A DNA stretch of 39,654 nucleotides from Scytonema tolypothrichoides VB-61278 (lineage in GTDB: Bacteria; Cyanobacteriota; Cyanobacteriia; Cyanobacteriales; Nostocaceae): contig NZ_JXCA02000022.1 of assembly GCF_000828085.3 (NCBI RefSeq), positions 478,499 through 518,152 of the forward strand, given 5' to 3'. Within the stretch, counting starts at the first letter, position 1. The number at the start of each line of letters is the position of its first letter. This document shows, piece by piece, positions 26,566 to 36,214 of the stretch. The translations under genes and the position numbers were made by a program. The notes beneath the pieces were generated by a model. That model was not told the DNA's origin, searched no databases, and saw only the letters and a program-made list of their open reading frames with translations.

Positions 26566-27138
26566 TTAAATTACCCCAATCCTATCAAAAGGCCAAAAGC
26601 GGAACACAGCCCGACCAATAATATTTTCTTTGGGTAAAAACCCCCAGTAGCGGGAATCGTTACTATCGTTGCGGTTATCTCCCATAACAAAAAATTCGTC
26701 AGGAGGAACTTGCCGCTCTTGCATTGGTAAAATTGGTGGCTCAGCTATATAATCTTCTTGTATTGGTTGCCCATCAATGTAAACCTTTCCACCTGCGATA
26801 CTGATTTTCTTTCCAGGAGTGCCAATAATACGCTTAATGAAAGCTTGGTCTTTAGGATATCCTCGATGTTGTAGTTCTTCTGGTGGCTGAAAAACGACGA
26901 TATCCCCAAACTGTGGAGGATGAAACAAGGAAGAAATTTTTTCCACAACTAGGCGATCGCCTTTATGCAACGTTGGTAACATCGAGTCGGAAGGAATGTA
27001 GCGCGGTTCAGCAACAAAAGTCCTAATTAAGAGTGCTAAGCATAAGGCGATCGCAATCAAGATGAGATTTTCCCGTAAAGTTCGCCATCCTCGCGACGAT
27101 GCAGGAGATTCTTTCGCTTCACTTTTCTGATGAGTCAT
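26566..27138 (-). CDS. lepB: Signal peptidase I
   Basis: A 190-residue membrane peptidase that removes signal peptides from exported proteins. One N-terminal membrane segment (LILIAIALCLALLIRTFVAE, about 25-44) is followed by the catalytic serine S52 in YIPSDSMLPTL and the general-base lysine K67 in DRLVVEKIS. The conserved box GDNRNDSNDSRYWG is near the C-terminus. Length and motifs are normal for a cyanobacterial enzyme. It stands alone on the minus strand, 113 bases from the WYL gene. Confidence 0.96.
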   Translation of the reverse strand: MTHQKSEAKESPASSRGWRTLRENLILIAIALCLALLIRTFVAEPRYIPSDSMLPTLHKGDRLVVEKISSLFHPPQFGDIVVFQPPEELQHRGYPKDQAFIKRIIGTPGKKISIAGGKVYIDGQPIQEDYIAEPPILPMQERQVPPDEFFVMGDNRNDSNDSRYWGFLPKENIIGRAVFRFWPFDRIGVI

Positions 27139-27251
27139 AGAAAGTCTGATGAATAAGTTAGACGAATTCTAGATTATTTTGACCCTAAAAGGACGAGGGG
27201 GTGTAGGTGCAAGAAAAACCTTACATCATTGAACCTAGTTTTGACGAAGTT

Positions 27252-28118
27252 TTAAGAAGGAATTTCTAGATTGTAACGTTGGTAAAGCAATTTGAGTTTT
27301 TCTTGAGCAAGCGATCGCACGTTTTCCGGCGAGATAATCAAAACGTCCGGTGTATCTCGCAAAACTTCGCGGAGAAACCAGTAGGTATTGGAAATGCGTC
27401 TGACGACTCGACGAACTGGTGGAGAAGCTTCCAACAATTTACTGTCTACATCCTCATTTTTGGTTTTGTAAGCAAAAGCCAAGCGTCCATGTATATGCAT
27501 TTCTACTTGCAGTTCATCTAAATTGGAACGCCATTTACCAGAAATTGGTATCACACCTGCTTCTGGAATTCTATCTAGACGTAAACTCCAGTTGTGATGC
27601 AATTCTTCCACATCCAAATTCCCTTCTGTTTCTTCACACCAGCAATCAAGATATTGACGTTCTTCATAAGGAACTATTTTGGCGTGGCGAACGGTAAAGT
27701 TCCACAAGCGCCCTGTTGCATCTTGGTAGGAAAGCTGAAATGGTTGCTCGCGCCGGATGTATTGGTTAAGTTCTATTCGCCAGGGTGGGGGAGGATTTCC
27801 TAAAAACCGTTCGATTTCTGCTCTCAGAGGCAATGATAGCTCGCTGCGTTCCAAGAGTAAATTGGCAATAAGCAAAGCTTCTTCTAGCTTACCTAAATCT
27901 ATTAAAGCATCAATAGCGTGCTTTAGCGCCGTTATCCGCTCTTGTAACCAGTTGTTATTGGGAGTAATCAGCAATCGCTGTTGAGCAATGGCTTCTACTA
28001 ACTTGGAAATGTTTGGGCGATCGCCCCACATCATCCCAAATTCACGAGCAAGGTTTTCTAGTTCAGCTTTGTCACGTTCTGATACTGATAGGGTTATTGA
28101 CTGACCTTTGCGAGTCAT
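27252..28118 (-). CDS. WYL-domain transcriptional regulator of the type I-D cas operon
   Basis: A 288-residue protein. The N-terminus (MTRKGQSITLSVSERDKAEL, then FGMMWGDRPNISKLVEAIAQ) looks like a ribbon-helix-helix or winged DNA-binding segment. The C-terminal half is WYL-like: FQLSYQDATGRLWNFTVRHA, then YLDCWCEETEGN and WSLRLDRIPEAGVIP, with the WYL triad degenerate. It is divergent from cas3 with about 97 bases between the start codons. In Synechocystis the WYL protein Sll7009 represses the type I-D system, so the same role is likely here, with autoregulation through the shared promoter. A WYL domain may sense nucleic-acid fragments; that is inference. Confidence 0.85.
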   Translation of the reverse strand: MTRKGQSITLSVSERDKAELENLAREFGMMWGDRPNISKLVEAIAQQRLLITPNNNWLQERITALKHAIDALIDLGKLEEALLIANLLLERSELSLPLRAEIERFLGNPPPPWRIELNQYIRREQPFQLSYQDATGRLWNFTVRHAKIVPYEERQYLDCWCEETEGNLDVEELHHNWSLRLDRIPEAGVIPISGKWRSNLDELQVEMHIHGRLAFAYKTKNEDVDSKLLEASPPVRRVVRRISNTYWFLREVLRDTPDVLIISPENVRSLAQEKLKLLYQRYNLEIPS

Positions 28119-28125
28119 ATTTATA

Positions 28126-28222
28126 CGGACACTTTATACTTACATCTTCTTGTCAATCTCTATTTTGCGTGCCAAGATAGATTTCAACAACCAGTTACGG
28201 ACACTATTTAAATTTATGTCCG
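28126..28222. promoter_or_regulatory. Divergent WYL/cas3 promoter with repeated CGGACAC boxes
   Basis: TACGGACACT occurs twice in the same orientation (core CGGACAC at 28126-28132 and 28198-28204), 72 bases apart. The second box also pairs with an inverted TGTCCG at 28217-28222 that includes the cas3 start codon region, giving CGGACA-N13-TGTCCG. One box lies 8 bases upstream of the WYL start and the other overlaps the cas3 start. This arrangement suits a repressor acting on both genes. No binding data are available. Confidence 0.5.
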
Positions 28223-30429
28223 AATATAACATTATTCTTAAACCTGTTTATTCATGCCCTGCATCTATATCGGATGTTCCCAAGGGGGTGAAACTACCAG
28301 AAGGCTGGATGCTTTCCTGGCATCAAGCAGAAACTCTAAAGGCGATACGCAATCCAGATGTAGATGTTATTTCCAACACTGCTATGACTGGCGATGGCAA
28401 AACTCTTGGTGGTTATCTGGACATTTTACAAGTATATTCTCCTATCTTAGGATTATATCCGACTAACGAACTGGCAAGAGACCAAGAAATGCAAGTTCGG
28501 GGATATATTGATTTATTTCAGCCTGAACATGAACCGCGTGTTCATCGCTTGAGTGGGCAAGAGTTAGAAATTTACGCGGAACAAGAAAACTTGAAAAAAG
28601 GCGCAGCCTTAGAAACACGAGTCGGGCAAACCGAGATTCTACTGACAAATCCAGATATTTTTCATTACCTGCATCGAGGCGCGTATCTACTTCCCAACGA
28701 TAGTCCAGATAAACTGTGGGGAAGGATTGATAAGCGTTTCAATGTGATTGTGTTCGACGAGTTTCATGTTTTCCAAGCACCGCAGATTGCTAGCGTCATC
28801 AATACCATGCTGTTAATTCGTCGTACCAATCGGCGTAAGAAGTTTCTGTTTCTTTCTGCGACACCAAATCCGCAGTTAGTTGAGAGGCTTAAATTAGCAG
28901 GGTTTCGTTGTTATGAAATTGATCCACTCAAAGAGAACAAATATAAATTCCCTGATACTGCTATTGAATATCAGCAGGTAAAAGCTCAAAGTTGGCGGCA
29001 AGTCTCGCGAGAAATATCCTTACATTTTGTCCGGCTAGAACCTACCTCAAAAGCGTCTGAAACTTGGCTGAAAAAGAATAGTGAGTTGATTTTGACTCAC
29101 TTGCAACACAGTGGTAAAGGTGCAATTATTCTGAACTCAATTGCCGCAGTCAAGCGGTTAACTGACTTTTTTGATAATTTTCTTAAGCCGTACGGGTTTC
29201 AAGTTAGCGAAAATACTGGTTTGTCAGGGAAGAAAATAAAGGAGGAATCGCTTGAGGCTGACTTAGTTTTGGGAACCAGCACTATTGATGTTGGTGTAGA
29301 TTTCAAAATCAATTTCTTATTCTTTGAGTCAGCGGATGCTGGTAATTTTATTCAGCGTTTGGGTAGATTGGGACGACATGATGGATATGAACGTGACGGA
29401 CAACATATAACTTTTAGCGATTGTACTGCCTATGCACTTGCACCTAACTTCTTAATTGACAAACTTTTTAAGAGTGATTCCCCAGCTTTGAAGTCAGGGG
29501 AGGTTTACGAACGTCCTTTTTTTCACGAACAAATTCGGGAGAATTACCGCAAAATCAATAATTTTGAAGGTTACTACTTCAAGTGGGGTGTTGTACAGTC
29601 AATGCGACTTGTTCGACAGTTGGGACATCCTAATGTTAAGCAGCAGTACGAAAGTAGCCAGGAAGTATTTAAAAACGATTGTGAACTCGTTTTCAGTACC
29701 GATAAGAAAAAAGTAAACCTCAAATGTGTGTTTGTTCGTAGCAAAGAATGGGAAAAGGAGTGGCAGGAACTATCAGGAACAGACAAGGGAAACCCAATTT
29801 TAGAAGAAGCGGCGAGTTTTCGGGGTACGAGTCCTTTGCTATGCGGAATTTATGACACGACTGAACCAAATGAGGTAGATAGATTTAAAACTTACGATTT
29901 ACCAGGGATTCTCAGCAATTTGGAAATTGAACCGATGAGGGGGACAGAATTTGAAAGGCTGCGTTGTGCGATCGCCACAGGCGGGGCTTTGCCCATCGCA
30001 GAACGAACCAATACCCCCATCCCCAAAGGCAGATTTAAATACTGTCTAGGATTTATGAAGTTGCTTGGATATCGAGAGGAAAGACTGGATTGGAAATTTA
30101 CTTATCCTGGGGACTTGCAAGCGATCGCCAATGCTTGGAAAGTTCAAGTTTTGTTGGGTATCCAAGTTTGGCAGCCAGGAAACTACTGGATTAGTGATAT
30201 TAATAAGCAACTGAAGAAACAGGCGTTGGTTTCTTATGTGGTACCTTTACGTGTTGATGAAGTACGGGGGCGACTACAACTGCCGATGCACTTCGAGATT
30301 TACCCAATTAGCGATCAATTCAGCGTCCACGATGCTACACCACCATATTGTATAGCGTTTGGGCAGTCGGCGCTGTTGTTGGATACGCTGGCAGGCTGGC
30401 TTAAGAGTGAGGGGATATATGTTGTTTAG
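28216..30429 (+). CDS. cas3: Type I-D Cas3 helicase (Cas3')
   Basis: A 737-residue superfamily 2 helicase without an HD domain, as in type I-D, where the nuclease is fused to Cas10d. Walker A is AMTGDGKT (56-63), motif II is DEFH (181-184), motif III SATPNP, and the C-terminal motifs LGTSTIDVGVDF and NFIQRLGRLGRH bind ATP and DNA. It is recruited to target-bound Cascade and unwinds DNA for cleavage. I start at the ATG at 28216 (MSEYNIILKPVYS) since the upstream frame overlaps the divergent WYL gene. Within the operon it is followed by a 316-base gap, longer than elsewhere, so cas10d may have its own promoter. Confidence 0.93.
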   Translation: MSEYNIILKPVYSCPASISDVPKGVKLPEGWMLSWHQAETLKAIRNPDVDVISNTAMTGDGKTLGGYLDILQVYSPILGLYPTNELARDQEMQVRGYIDLFQPEHEPRVHRLSGQELEIYAEQENLKKGAALETRVGQTEILLTNPDIFHYLHRGAYLLPNDSPDKLWGRIDKRFNVIVFDEFHVFQAPQIASVINTMLLIRRTNRRKKFLFLSATPNPQLVERLKLAGFRCYEIDPLKENKYKFPDTAIEYQQVKAQSWRQVSREISLHFVRLEPTSKASETWLKKNSELILTHLQHSGKGAIILNSIAAVKRLTDFFDNFLKPYGFQVSENTGLSGKKIKEESLEADLVLGTSTIDVGVDFKINFLFFESADAGNFIQRLGRLGRHDGYERDGQHITFSDCTAYALAPNFLIDKLFKSDSPALKSGEVYERPFFHEQIRENYRKINNFEGYYFKWGVVQSMRLVRQLGHPNVKQQYESSQEVFKNDCELVFSTDKKKVNLKCVFVRSKEWEKEWQELSGTDKGNPILEEAASFRGTSPLLCGIYDTTEPNEVDRFKTYDLPGILSNLEIEPMRGTEFERLRCAIATGGALPIAERTNTPIPKGRFKYCLGFMKLLGYREERLDWKFTYPGDLQAIANAWKVQVLLGIQVWQPGNYWISDINKQLKKQALVSYVVPLRVDEVRGRLQLPMHFEIYPISDQFSVHDATPPYCIAFGQSALLLDTLAGWLKSEGIYVV

Positions 30430-30745
30430 ATTTCAAAAGTTCTCTGAAGACGGCTAAACACAGGCTTTACAAAAATTCCAGTTTATTTCAATCGGCTTTA
30501 GCTATAGCAGTCCTAAATCATTCGTGTGAAAGTCCCTGCGCTTGCGCTTAACTCTCTGTTTTCCTCCTCTGCGTCACGCCAGGTGCTTCAAGTCGGGAAA
30601 CCCGCCCAACGCACTGGCTCCTCTGCGCCTCTGCGGTTCATTTCATCAAAATTTTTTTCACAAATTATCTAAGGTTGCTATATTAGCACGGAAACTTATT
30701 TATAAGCAACAGATAAGCTTTTTGTTTTAAATTTGAAGTAAGAAT
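30430..30745. other. Gap between cas3 and cas10d
   Basis: A 316-base gap without a gene. Its middle part (about 30535-30640) is a dispersed-type repeat with CCTCTGCG and GGGAAACCCGCCCA strings, like those near 11250. The last 80 bases before cas10d are AT-rich and could carry a promoter. No terminator is obvious. Confidence 0.5.
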
Positions 30746-33700
30746 ATGCCGAATAAACGCAAAAAATCAGAAGAACAAGCACAACTAATCTCTCTTGATG
30801 AAGCCAATCATGACATTGACTCCGAAGAGTTGGAGAACTCAGATAATGAGTGGATGTCTGGAGATGACTCAGACTATGAAATAACATCTAATCGCACAGT
30901 CGAAACCAAACCATCTGAACTCCTCACCCTCAAGTTATTGCAAAGAGCGATCGCAACAGAAAATCCTGATGATTTTATTATGCGGGACTTTAGTCATTAT
31001 GTCTTACCAAACTTATTGCGGGTAGCTATTGGAGTGACGGCGAAGGGTGGTAAATTTTTTGATTATCTCGACCAAAAGAAAGGTAAAGAAAATGTTAGAC
31101 GAGATAACGCAGGTGACCAATCTTTGAATACACACTTACTTAATGGATTGCTTCCAGCTAATCTGATTGAACGTCGTCTCAAAAAACTAAACACAACTGC
31201 AAGAAGAGTCATTCATGAAAAAGAAAGGCGGTTACTAATTGCTGGATTTATCCTACATGATTTTGAAAAGTTCGATTATCGGCTGTTTTCAAAAATGCCG
31301 GAAGTGTACAAAGCGATCGCTTTAGACAGAGAACAAAAAATCCGTGAGTTACCTCTAGCAGCACACCGTGAAATTATAGATGTGATTGTTCGGGAACTGA
31401 ATCTTGATAAATTTCTCAGTCCCGACGAACCAGAAACATGGCAAGAATATCGAGATGATTTATTATTCATTGCGTATAACGCCCAAAGAAGAACTGATAC
31501 GAATTTAAATCTTTCTGAGCATGGGTTACAGCCAATACTTAATGATTATGTCCTTGTCTGTCTTGCTGACTTAACTTGTATAGCTGATTTACTCGCCTCC
31601 GTTATTAAACATCCTCAAGATGCTGAACACCGTACTTTAAATGGTATTCTCCACAATATAAGTGATGGACAACTGAAATTAACTTATCACCGAGTTGCTG
31701 AGAACAGAGGTGTTTTAACTAATGTGGTGAATAATGCTTTGATGGAGGCTCACACAAGTTTAAACACAAAAGATTGTGAATATTACAAGCCATTGTTATA
31801 TTTACCAACGGGTGTTGTTTACTTAACACTCTGCAATTCACCAGCGATATCGACTGAAGATTTACCAGATAGAGTAGTTCACAAGATTAAAGAATTTTGT
31901 GGTGGACAACTTATCAAGCGTCAAACTGGTTTTGGTAGAGATGGTAAAGGCATGAAATATGCCGAGTATTATGATAAATTCTTTGATGACATAGGATTGA
32001 TGCGGGTTGCACTCAAGGCAACTTTACGGATTCTCAAATCTGGGAAAAGTTCAGTTGCTAAAAGTCGCAGTGATAATTTAGTTAAGTTTCAGCAGCAAGG
32101 CGTTCTCTCGGCTGATTACAATTTCACTTTTTCTGATGATATACGTATCGACCAAATTGCTGAGTTTGGTGACGTCATCACTCGTAAAATTTGGGGAGAA
32201 AAGGTTAAGAAAATTGAAGAATTACGAAAAGAAAGCAAGAAAAATAAGAAGGAGTTACTACCATTCCCTAATTTAGACTTAGTAGGAGAGGTGGCAAAAT
32301 TATGGAATTTAGAGGAGTCTTTATCTCCAATTCGAGAAATACAAGGAATTAACGAAAAGCTCAAGGAACTAAAACTTAAGGGTAACACTGGAGGCGTACC
32401 TTATGAGTGGTATTATTTGGCGTCACAGTATTTAGAACGTCACCCAGAAATTGAAAATGTAGAGCAAGTTTGTGAGGATGTTATCAACCACCTGGAAAAG
32501 TTCATCTCGCCAATTGTATTGCAGTACAAGTTACCAGATGGGTGGGACGATTTACGCTTGTGGGTGCAGCGTGTTGTCATTCTACCCGGAAAGGATATGC
32601 AAGATATTGATTCTACAAAGATTTTTCTGGATGAATTGGAACGCTATCAACTCGCCAAGAAATCTGGGCGAGGACGACAGTTAATTTGTTCTGTTTCTCA
32701 TTCTGCTTACACCGTCACAGAACAGATGGAATCTGCGGTGCTGTTTACTCCTCAAGTTTACACAAATAAGCAAATGCTGGGTGGTTCCAACGCAAAACGC
32801 AACATTTCCAGCATTGCAGGTATAGAAATGATGTTGCGTCAAATCTTGATGAACCAAACTCAAGCGGTGGGTAAGAGGTTTGAGGATGGTAAGTACCGTT
32901 ATCTCTATTTTTATCCAACTTATTACTGCACGCCAGAGACGAATAAGTTTCTTCAATGGGCTTATACTAACATTGCTCAAACTCGGTTTAATGCTAGTAT
33001 CCGCAATCACTTTATCAATGATGAATTGCAAGCAGATTTTGGACGACAACGTTATCAAAGTGTTGACACATTCCTGATTGATGAGGACTTACAACGCAAA
33101 AAAGATTTACCAGAAAATCATCCAGAACGTAAGCAAGACCGAACATTTAAGCTTTCTTATCCCGAAGACCAACCTTTAACATTTTACTTTATAGCGCTAC
33201 CACCAGGACTCGATCCGACTGATACTGAATCCTGGGTTATGCCAAGTTGGTTAGCGTTTGCTTTCCCAATGATTTTGGATGTTAAGACTGTGGTTTCTGA
33301 GTCACCCATTCCACCATTTAATGATGGGGCTGAATTTGAAGAAACTGTGTTTTTGGATAGTGCGCCGCAAGCTTTTCGGGTGTTGGTAGGACGAGATAGG
33401 TTTCGTCTTGACTATATTCTTGAAGGCTGGGAGGAAAATAACAAAAAATATCCTGCACCTCTGAACGTATTAACCGCTGCTTATGCAATTCATCTCGATG
33501 TTAATGCTAAACAAAGTAAAGGAAAATATGAATCTAACTGGGGCAAGTTTTCTGAATTAGCAAGAGATTTAGAAACAAGTCCACTGAATGTCTTTAGCTA
33601 CCTCAAAAGTTGGACGCGACGCCAAGGCGTGGAAACACCTAGCATAAATAAAATCAAGCTCTATGCTTATTACTTTTACCCTTGTTTTGACCCCTATGCA

Positions 33701-34207
33701 GAATATGATTTTCAATCGGAGACATGGAAAGTGACACAAAAATCGCAATTGAACCATCCTAAAGAATTAACAGAAAGATTCCGAAAATTCTACAGACACG
33801 CTAAGAAAACTGGTAAGCAACCAATTCCAGCAAATGCGATTCTTAAACCCATTGATGTCGCTGCTGATATCATTCTCAAAGCTGACACAAGTTTTTCTGA
33901 TGATGCATTGATTGATTTGGTAACAGCGGAAGTCTTCCAGTTAATGAAGCGAGTTCATGCTTCTAGGGCGGAAGGACGTTGGGTAATTAGTAATAAAGAG
34001 GAGGAATTACAAGCTATTCGAGATTTTGCTGAGTATTTTGTGGTTAAGGTTTTTCATGAATCTTTTGCAGGCGATCGCGCTCGTTTACAAGGACGCCAAA
34101 TGAACTACATCCGTAACACTTGCGAATACCTTTACCGCTTAGCCAATTATCAAGAACGTTCTCTAAAAGAAGAAGAGAAGACAGATGATTTAGATATGGA
34201 TGACTAA
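30746..34207 (+). CDS. cas10d: Type I-D Cas10d (Csc3), large subunit with HD nuclease
   Basis: A 1153-residue large Cascade subunit. The first 60 residues are acidic and probably disordered (EELENSDNEWMSGDDSDYE). The HD nuclease domain follows, with H171-D172 in LHDFEKFD and conserved NTHLLNGLLP upstream. The central part corresponds to the Cas10 palm-like region without a GGDD motif, so no cyclic-oligoadenylate synthesis is expected. CSVSHSAYTVTEQMES suggests a degenerate zinc-finger position. The C-terminal 160 residues are helical and probably also translated separately as Cas11d. Cas10d takes part in PAM recognition and cuts target DNA. It is followed by csc2 after 100 bases. Confidence 0.93.
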   Translation: MPNKRKKSEEQAQLISLDEANHDIDSEELENSDNEWMSGDDSDYEITSNRTVETKPSELLTLKLLQRAIATENPDDFIMRDFSHYVLPNLLRVAIGVTAKGGKFFDYLDQKKGKENVRRDNAGDQSLNTHLLNGLLPANLIERRLKKLNTTARRVIHEKERRLLIAGFILHDFEKFDYRLFSKMPEVYKAIALDREQKIRELPLAAHREIIDVIVRELNLDKFLSPDEPETWQEYRDDLLFIAYNAQRRTDTNLNLSEHGLQPILNDYVLVCLADLTCIADLLASVIKHPQDAEHRTLNGILHNISDGQLKLTYHRVAENRGVLTNVVNNALMEAHTSLNTKDCEYYKPLLYLPTGVVYLTLCNSPAISTEDLPDRVVHKIKEFCGGQLIKRQTGFGRDGKGMKYAEYYDKFFDDIGLMRVALKATLRILKSGKSSVAKSRSDNLVKFQQQGVLSADYNFTFSDDIRIDQIAEFGDVITRKIWGEKVKKIEELRKESKKNKKELLPFPNLDLVGEVAKLWNLEESLSPIREIQGINEKLKELKLKGNTGGVPYEWYYLASQYLERHPEIENVEQVCEDVINHLEKFISPIVLQYKLPDGWDDLRLWVQRVVILPGKDMQDIDSTKIFLDELERYQLAKKSGRGRQLICSVSHSAYTVTEQMESAVLFTPQVYTNKQMLGGSNAKRNISSIAGIEMMLRQILMNQTQAVGKRFEDGKYRYLYFYPTYYCTPETNKFLQWAYTNIAQTRFNASIRNHFINDELQADFGRQRYQSVDTFLIDEDLQRKKDLPENHPERKQDRTFKLSYPEDQPLTFYFIALPPGLDPTDTESWVMPSWLAFAFPMILDVKTVVSESPIPPFNDGAEFEETVFLDSAPQAFRVLVGRDRFRLDYILEGWEENNKKYPAPLNVLTAAYAIHLDVNAKQSKGKYESNWGKFSELARDLETSPLNVFSYLKSWTRRQGVETPSINKIKLYAYYFYPCFDPYAEYDFQSETWKVTQKSQLNHPKELTERFRKFYRHAKKTGKQPIPANAILKPIDVAADIILKADTSFSDDALIDLVTAEVFQLMKRVHASRAEGRWVISNKEEELQAIRDFAEYFVVKVFHESFAGDRARLQGRQMNYIRNTCEYLYRLANYQERSLKEEEKTDDLDMDD
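33731..34207 (+). CDS. cas11d: Cas11d small subunit, internal start within cas10d
   Basis: An in-frame GTG at 33731 (codon 996 of cas10d) is preceded by GGAG at 33718-33721 with a 9-base gap, a good ribosome-binding site inside a coding region. The product would be 158 residues (starting MTQKSQLNHPKELTERFRKF), mainly alpha-helical, as expected of Cas11. In type I-D systems, including Synechocystis, the small subunit is known to be made from an internal start in cas10d. The exact start used here is my inference. An alternative in-frame start further downstream would give a shorter protein. Confidence 0.55.
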   Translation: MTQKSQLNHPKELTERFRKFYRHAKKTGKQPIPANAILKPIDVAADIILKADTSFSDDALIDLVTAEVFQLMKRVHASRAEGRWVISNKEEELQAIRDFAEYFVVKVFHESFAGDRARLQGRQMNYIRNTCEYLYRLANYQERSLKEEEKTDDLDMDD

Positions 34208-34307
34208 CTTATTCTAATATGAATTTCTGTGCTCGTATCTCTATCTAGGCTTTTTTGACACCTTCCAGTACTAACTCTGAAAAAAATCACACAATTGGAG
34301 AACTCTC

Positions 34308-35315
34308 ATGAATTGTTTAAAAACTGTCGATGCCAAACACTTTCATGCTGAAATCCCTTATAAACCAATGGGAAAGTACGTTCATTTTTTGACCATACGT
34401 GTAACTGAATCCTATCCACTCTTTCAAACTGATGGCGAACTCAATAAATCACGAGTCCGAGCAGGAATTGAAGATAAAATAACGATTAGCCGCTTGACAA
34501 TGTTTAAGCGTAAACAATCAACACCAGAGCGTTTAGTCGGTCGAGAATTACTCCGTAATTATGGTTTCATGACTGCCCAAGAGTGCGAATATAACGTCAA
34601 ATTTGCAATGGATAATCCTGATTGTATTATCTATGGTTTTGCGATTGGTGATTCTGGTTCTGAAAAATCAAAAGTGGTGGTAGATACAGCTTTTTCCATC
34701 ACTGACTTTGCTGAATCACATGAAACATTTACCCTCAACGCTCCCTTTGAAAATGGTACAATGACATCCAAGGGTGAAAATGGTTCAAAACCTGGTGAAG
34801 TTACTAGTCGTATCAATCAGCAAGACCACATTAAACCTCAAATATTTTTTCCTAGCATTGTTACATTAAAAGACCCCACAGAAGCAAGCTTCTTATACGT
34901 TTTTAATAACATCTTGCGTACTCGTCATTATGGGGCGCAAACGACACGTACAGGAAGAGTGCGGAATGAATTAATAGGTGTAGTATTTGCTGATGGAGAG
35001 ATTATCAGCAATTTACGCTGGACGCAAGCAATGTATGACTATATGAAGAAGAATGCATCTCTAAATTCTCCAGAACCATTAAATGAAGATGATGTCATTG
35101 AAGCTGCAACTAATACAATTGTTAACTTAATGCAAGGAGAATTTATTGTACATGAAGACTTTATTGGTGAACAATTTAAACCTTTACTTGATGAAGTCAA
35201 AGCTATCACTGCCAAAGAAGAACAATTGAAAAAAATGCTTAAAAAAGCAGATGATGAAGCCAAGGCTTATGCTCAAAAACACATAAAAGGAAAAGACAAA
35301 GTTTCAGCTAAATAA
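34308..35315 (+). CDS. csc2: Type I-D Csc2 (Cas7d), backbone subunit
   Basis: A 335-residue Cas7-family protein that polymerises along the crRNA spacer to form the Cascade backbone. The N-terminal HFHAEIPYKPMGKYVHFLTI and the following TISRLTMFKRKQSTPERLVG are typical of Csc2. ILRTRHYGAQTTRTGRVRNE and GVVFADGEIISNLRWTQAMYD follow, and the C-terminus is helical and lysine-rich. A GGAGA ribosome-binding site lies 7 bases before the ATG. It is followed by csc1 after only five bases. Confidence 0.95.
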   Translation: MNCLKTVDAKHFHAEIPYKPMGKYVHFLTIRVTESYPLFQTDGELNKSRVRAGIEDKITISRLTMFKRKQSTPERLVGRELLRNYGFMTAQECEYNVKFAMDNPDCIIYGFAIGDSGSEKSKVVVDTAFSITDFAESHETFTLNAPFENGTMTSKGENGSKPGEVTSRINQQDHIKPQIFFPSIVTLKDPTEASFLYVFNNILRTRHYGAQTTRTGRVRNELIGVVFADGEIISNLRWTQAMYDYMKKNASLNSPEPLNEDDVIEAATNTIVNLMQGEFIVHEDFIGEQFKPLLDEVKAITAKEEQLKKMLKKADDEAKAYAQKHIKGKDKVSAK

Positions 35316-35320
35316 CAACT

Positions 35321-36040
35321 ATGACTTTTATTTACTGCTGTCAGCTAGAACTCCACGACAGCTTATATTACGCAACTCGTGAGATAGGAAGACTCTACGA
35401 GACAGAACTAGTGATTCACAATTACGCACTTTGCTATGCATTGGGATTAGTAGATAGTGAAATCTACTCTACAATTGTTGCAGAAGAACATTCCTATCGT
35501 TACTTTTGTCCTGAACAAGTCCCCAAATATGAGGAACATCTAACACCGCTCAATCACCAGAACATTTACGTCACTCCAGGGCATTCAATTAACCATACTA
35601 CCATTCTCAATACCTGGAAGTACGCTAATAACAACTACCATGTGGAAATGGAGAAAACTCAAAAGAATATTCCTAGTTTTGGAAGGACAAAAGAGATTGC
35701 ACCAGAAAGTCAATTTGAATTTTTCGTAATTTCTCAAAAGCAACTCAGACTACCAAAATGGATTCGCTTGGGTAAGTGGATGAGTAAAGCAGAAGTGCAG
35801 ACTCAAGAAGTCACCAAATTTGAATTAAAAACTGGTGACTTCTCTTTCCCTTACCCATTGAATCCTCTAGATGTGATGTTTACTCATCAAGTTGTTAGTT
35901 ACGACGTAGTTAATATGCCTCCTGTGAGTCTGATTCAAAATGTCAGCATTCGCCAAGGACAATATTACGAGTTTGAAAATCCAAACAAATCTGAAAAACT
36001 ACGACTTCCAGCCAGAATGCAGTATCGGTTTAAGGGTTAA
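35321..36040 (+). CDS. csc1: Type I-D Csc1 (Cas5d)
   Basis: A 239-residue Cas5-family protein that caps the 5' handle of the crRNA in the type I-D Cascade. MTFIYCCQLELHDSLYYATR is the first ferredoxin-like strand and helix. FEFFVISQKQLRLPKWIRLG and the C-terminal RLPARMQYRFKG fit the family. It starts five bases after csc2, so the two are translated together. The 174 bases that follow contain a heptamer repeat. Confidence 0.93.
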   Translation: MTFIYCCQLELHDSLYYATREIGRLYETELVIHNYALCYALGLVDSEIYSTIVAEEHSYRYFCPEQVPKYEEHLTPLNHQNIYVTPGHSINHTTILNTWKYANNNYHVEMEKTQKNIPSFGRTKEIAPESQFEFFVISQKQLRLPKWIRLGKWMSKAEVQTQEVTKFELKTGDFSFPYPLNPLDVMFTHQVVSYDVVNMPPVSLIQNVSIRQGQYYEFENPNKSEKLRLPARMQYRFKG

Positions 36041-36062
36041 ATCGTGCAGGGTGGGTAATACC

Positions 36063-36097
36063 AATTCAAAATTCAAAATTCAAAATTCAAAATTCAA
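36063..36097. repeat. Five tandem AATTCAA heptamers between csc1 and cas6
   Basis: Five perfect copies of AATTCAA run from 36063 to 36097, within the only large gap (174 bases) between csc1 and cas6. Units of this type occur in many cyanobacterial spacers. Its insertion here separates the interference genes from the processing and adaptation genes. Confidence 0.85.
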
Positions 36098-36214
36098 TCC
36101 GGAAGAAAGCCGAGACGAAACTTGGGTTTGGGAGTGTGTATCTGTCGCATTCTTTTTTCAAATTGGTATAATACTCACCCGAAAATCCAATAATAATAAA
36201 ATCAAAAATTAAAT

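Noticed and set aside
28108-28215. Upstream extension of cas3 by 36 codons
   Set aside because: It would overlap the start of the divergent WYL gene and run through the shared promoter; the ATG at 28216 gives the expected N-terminus.
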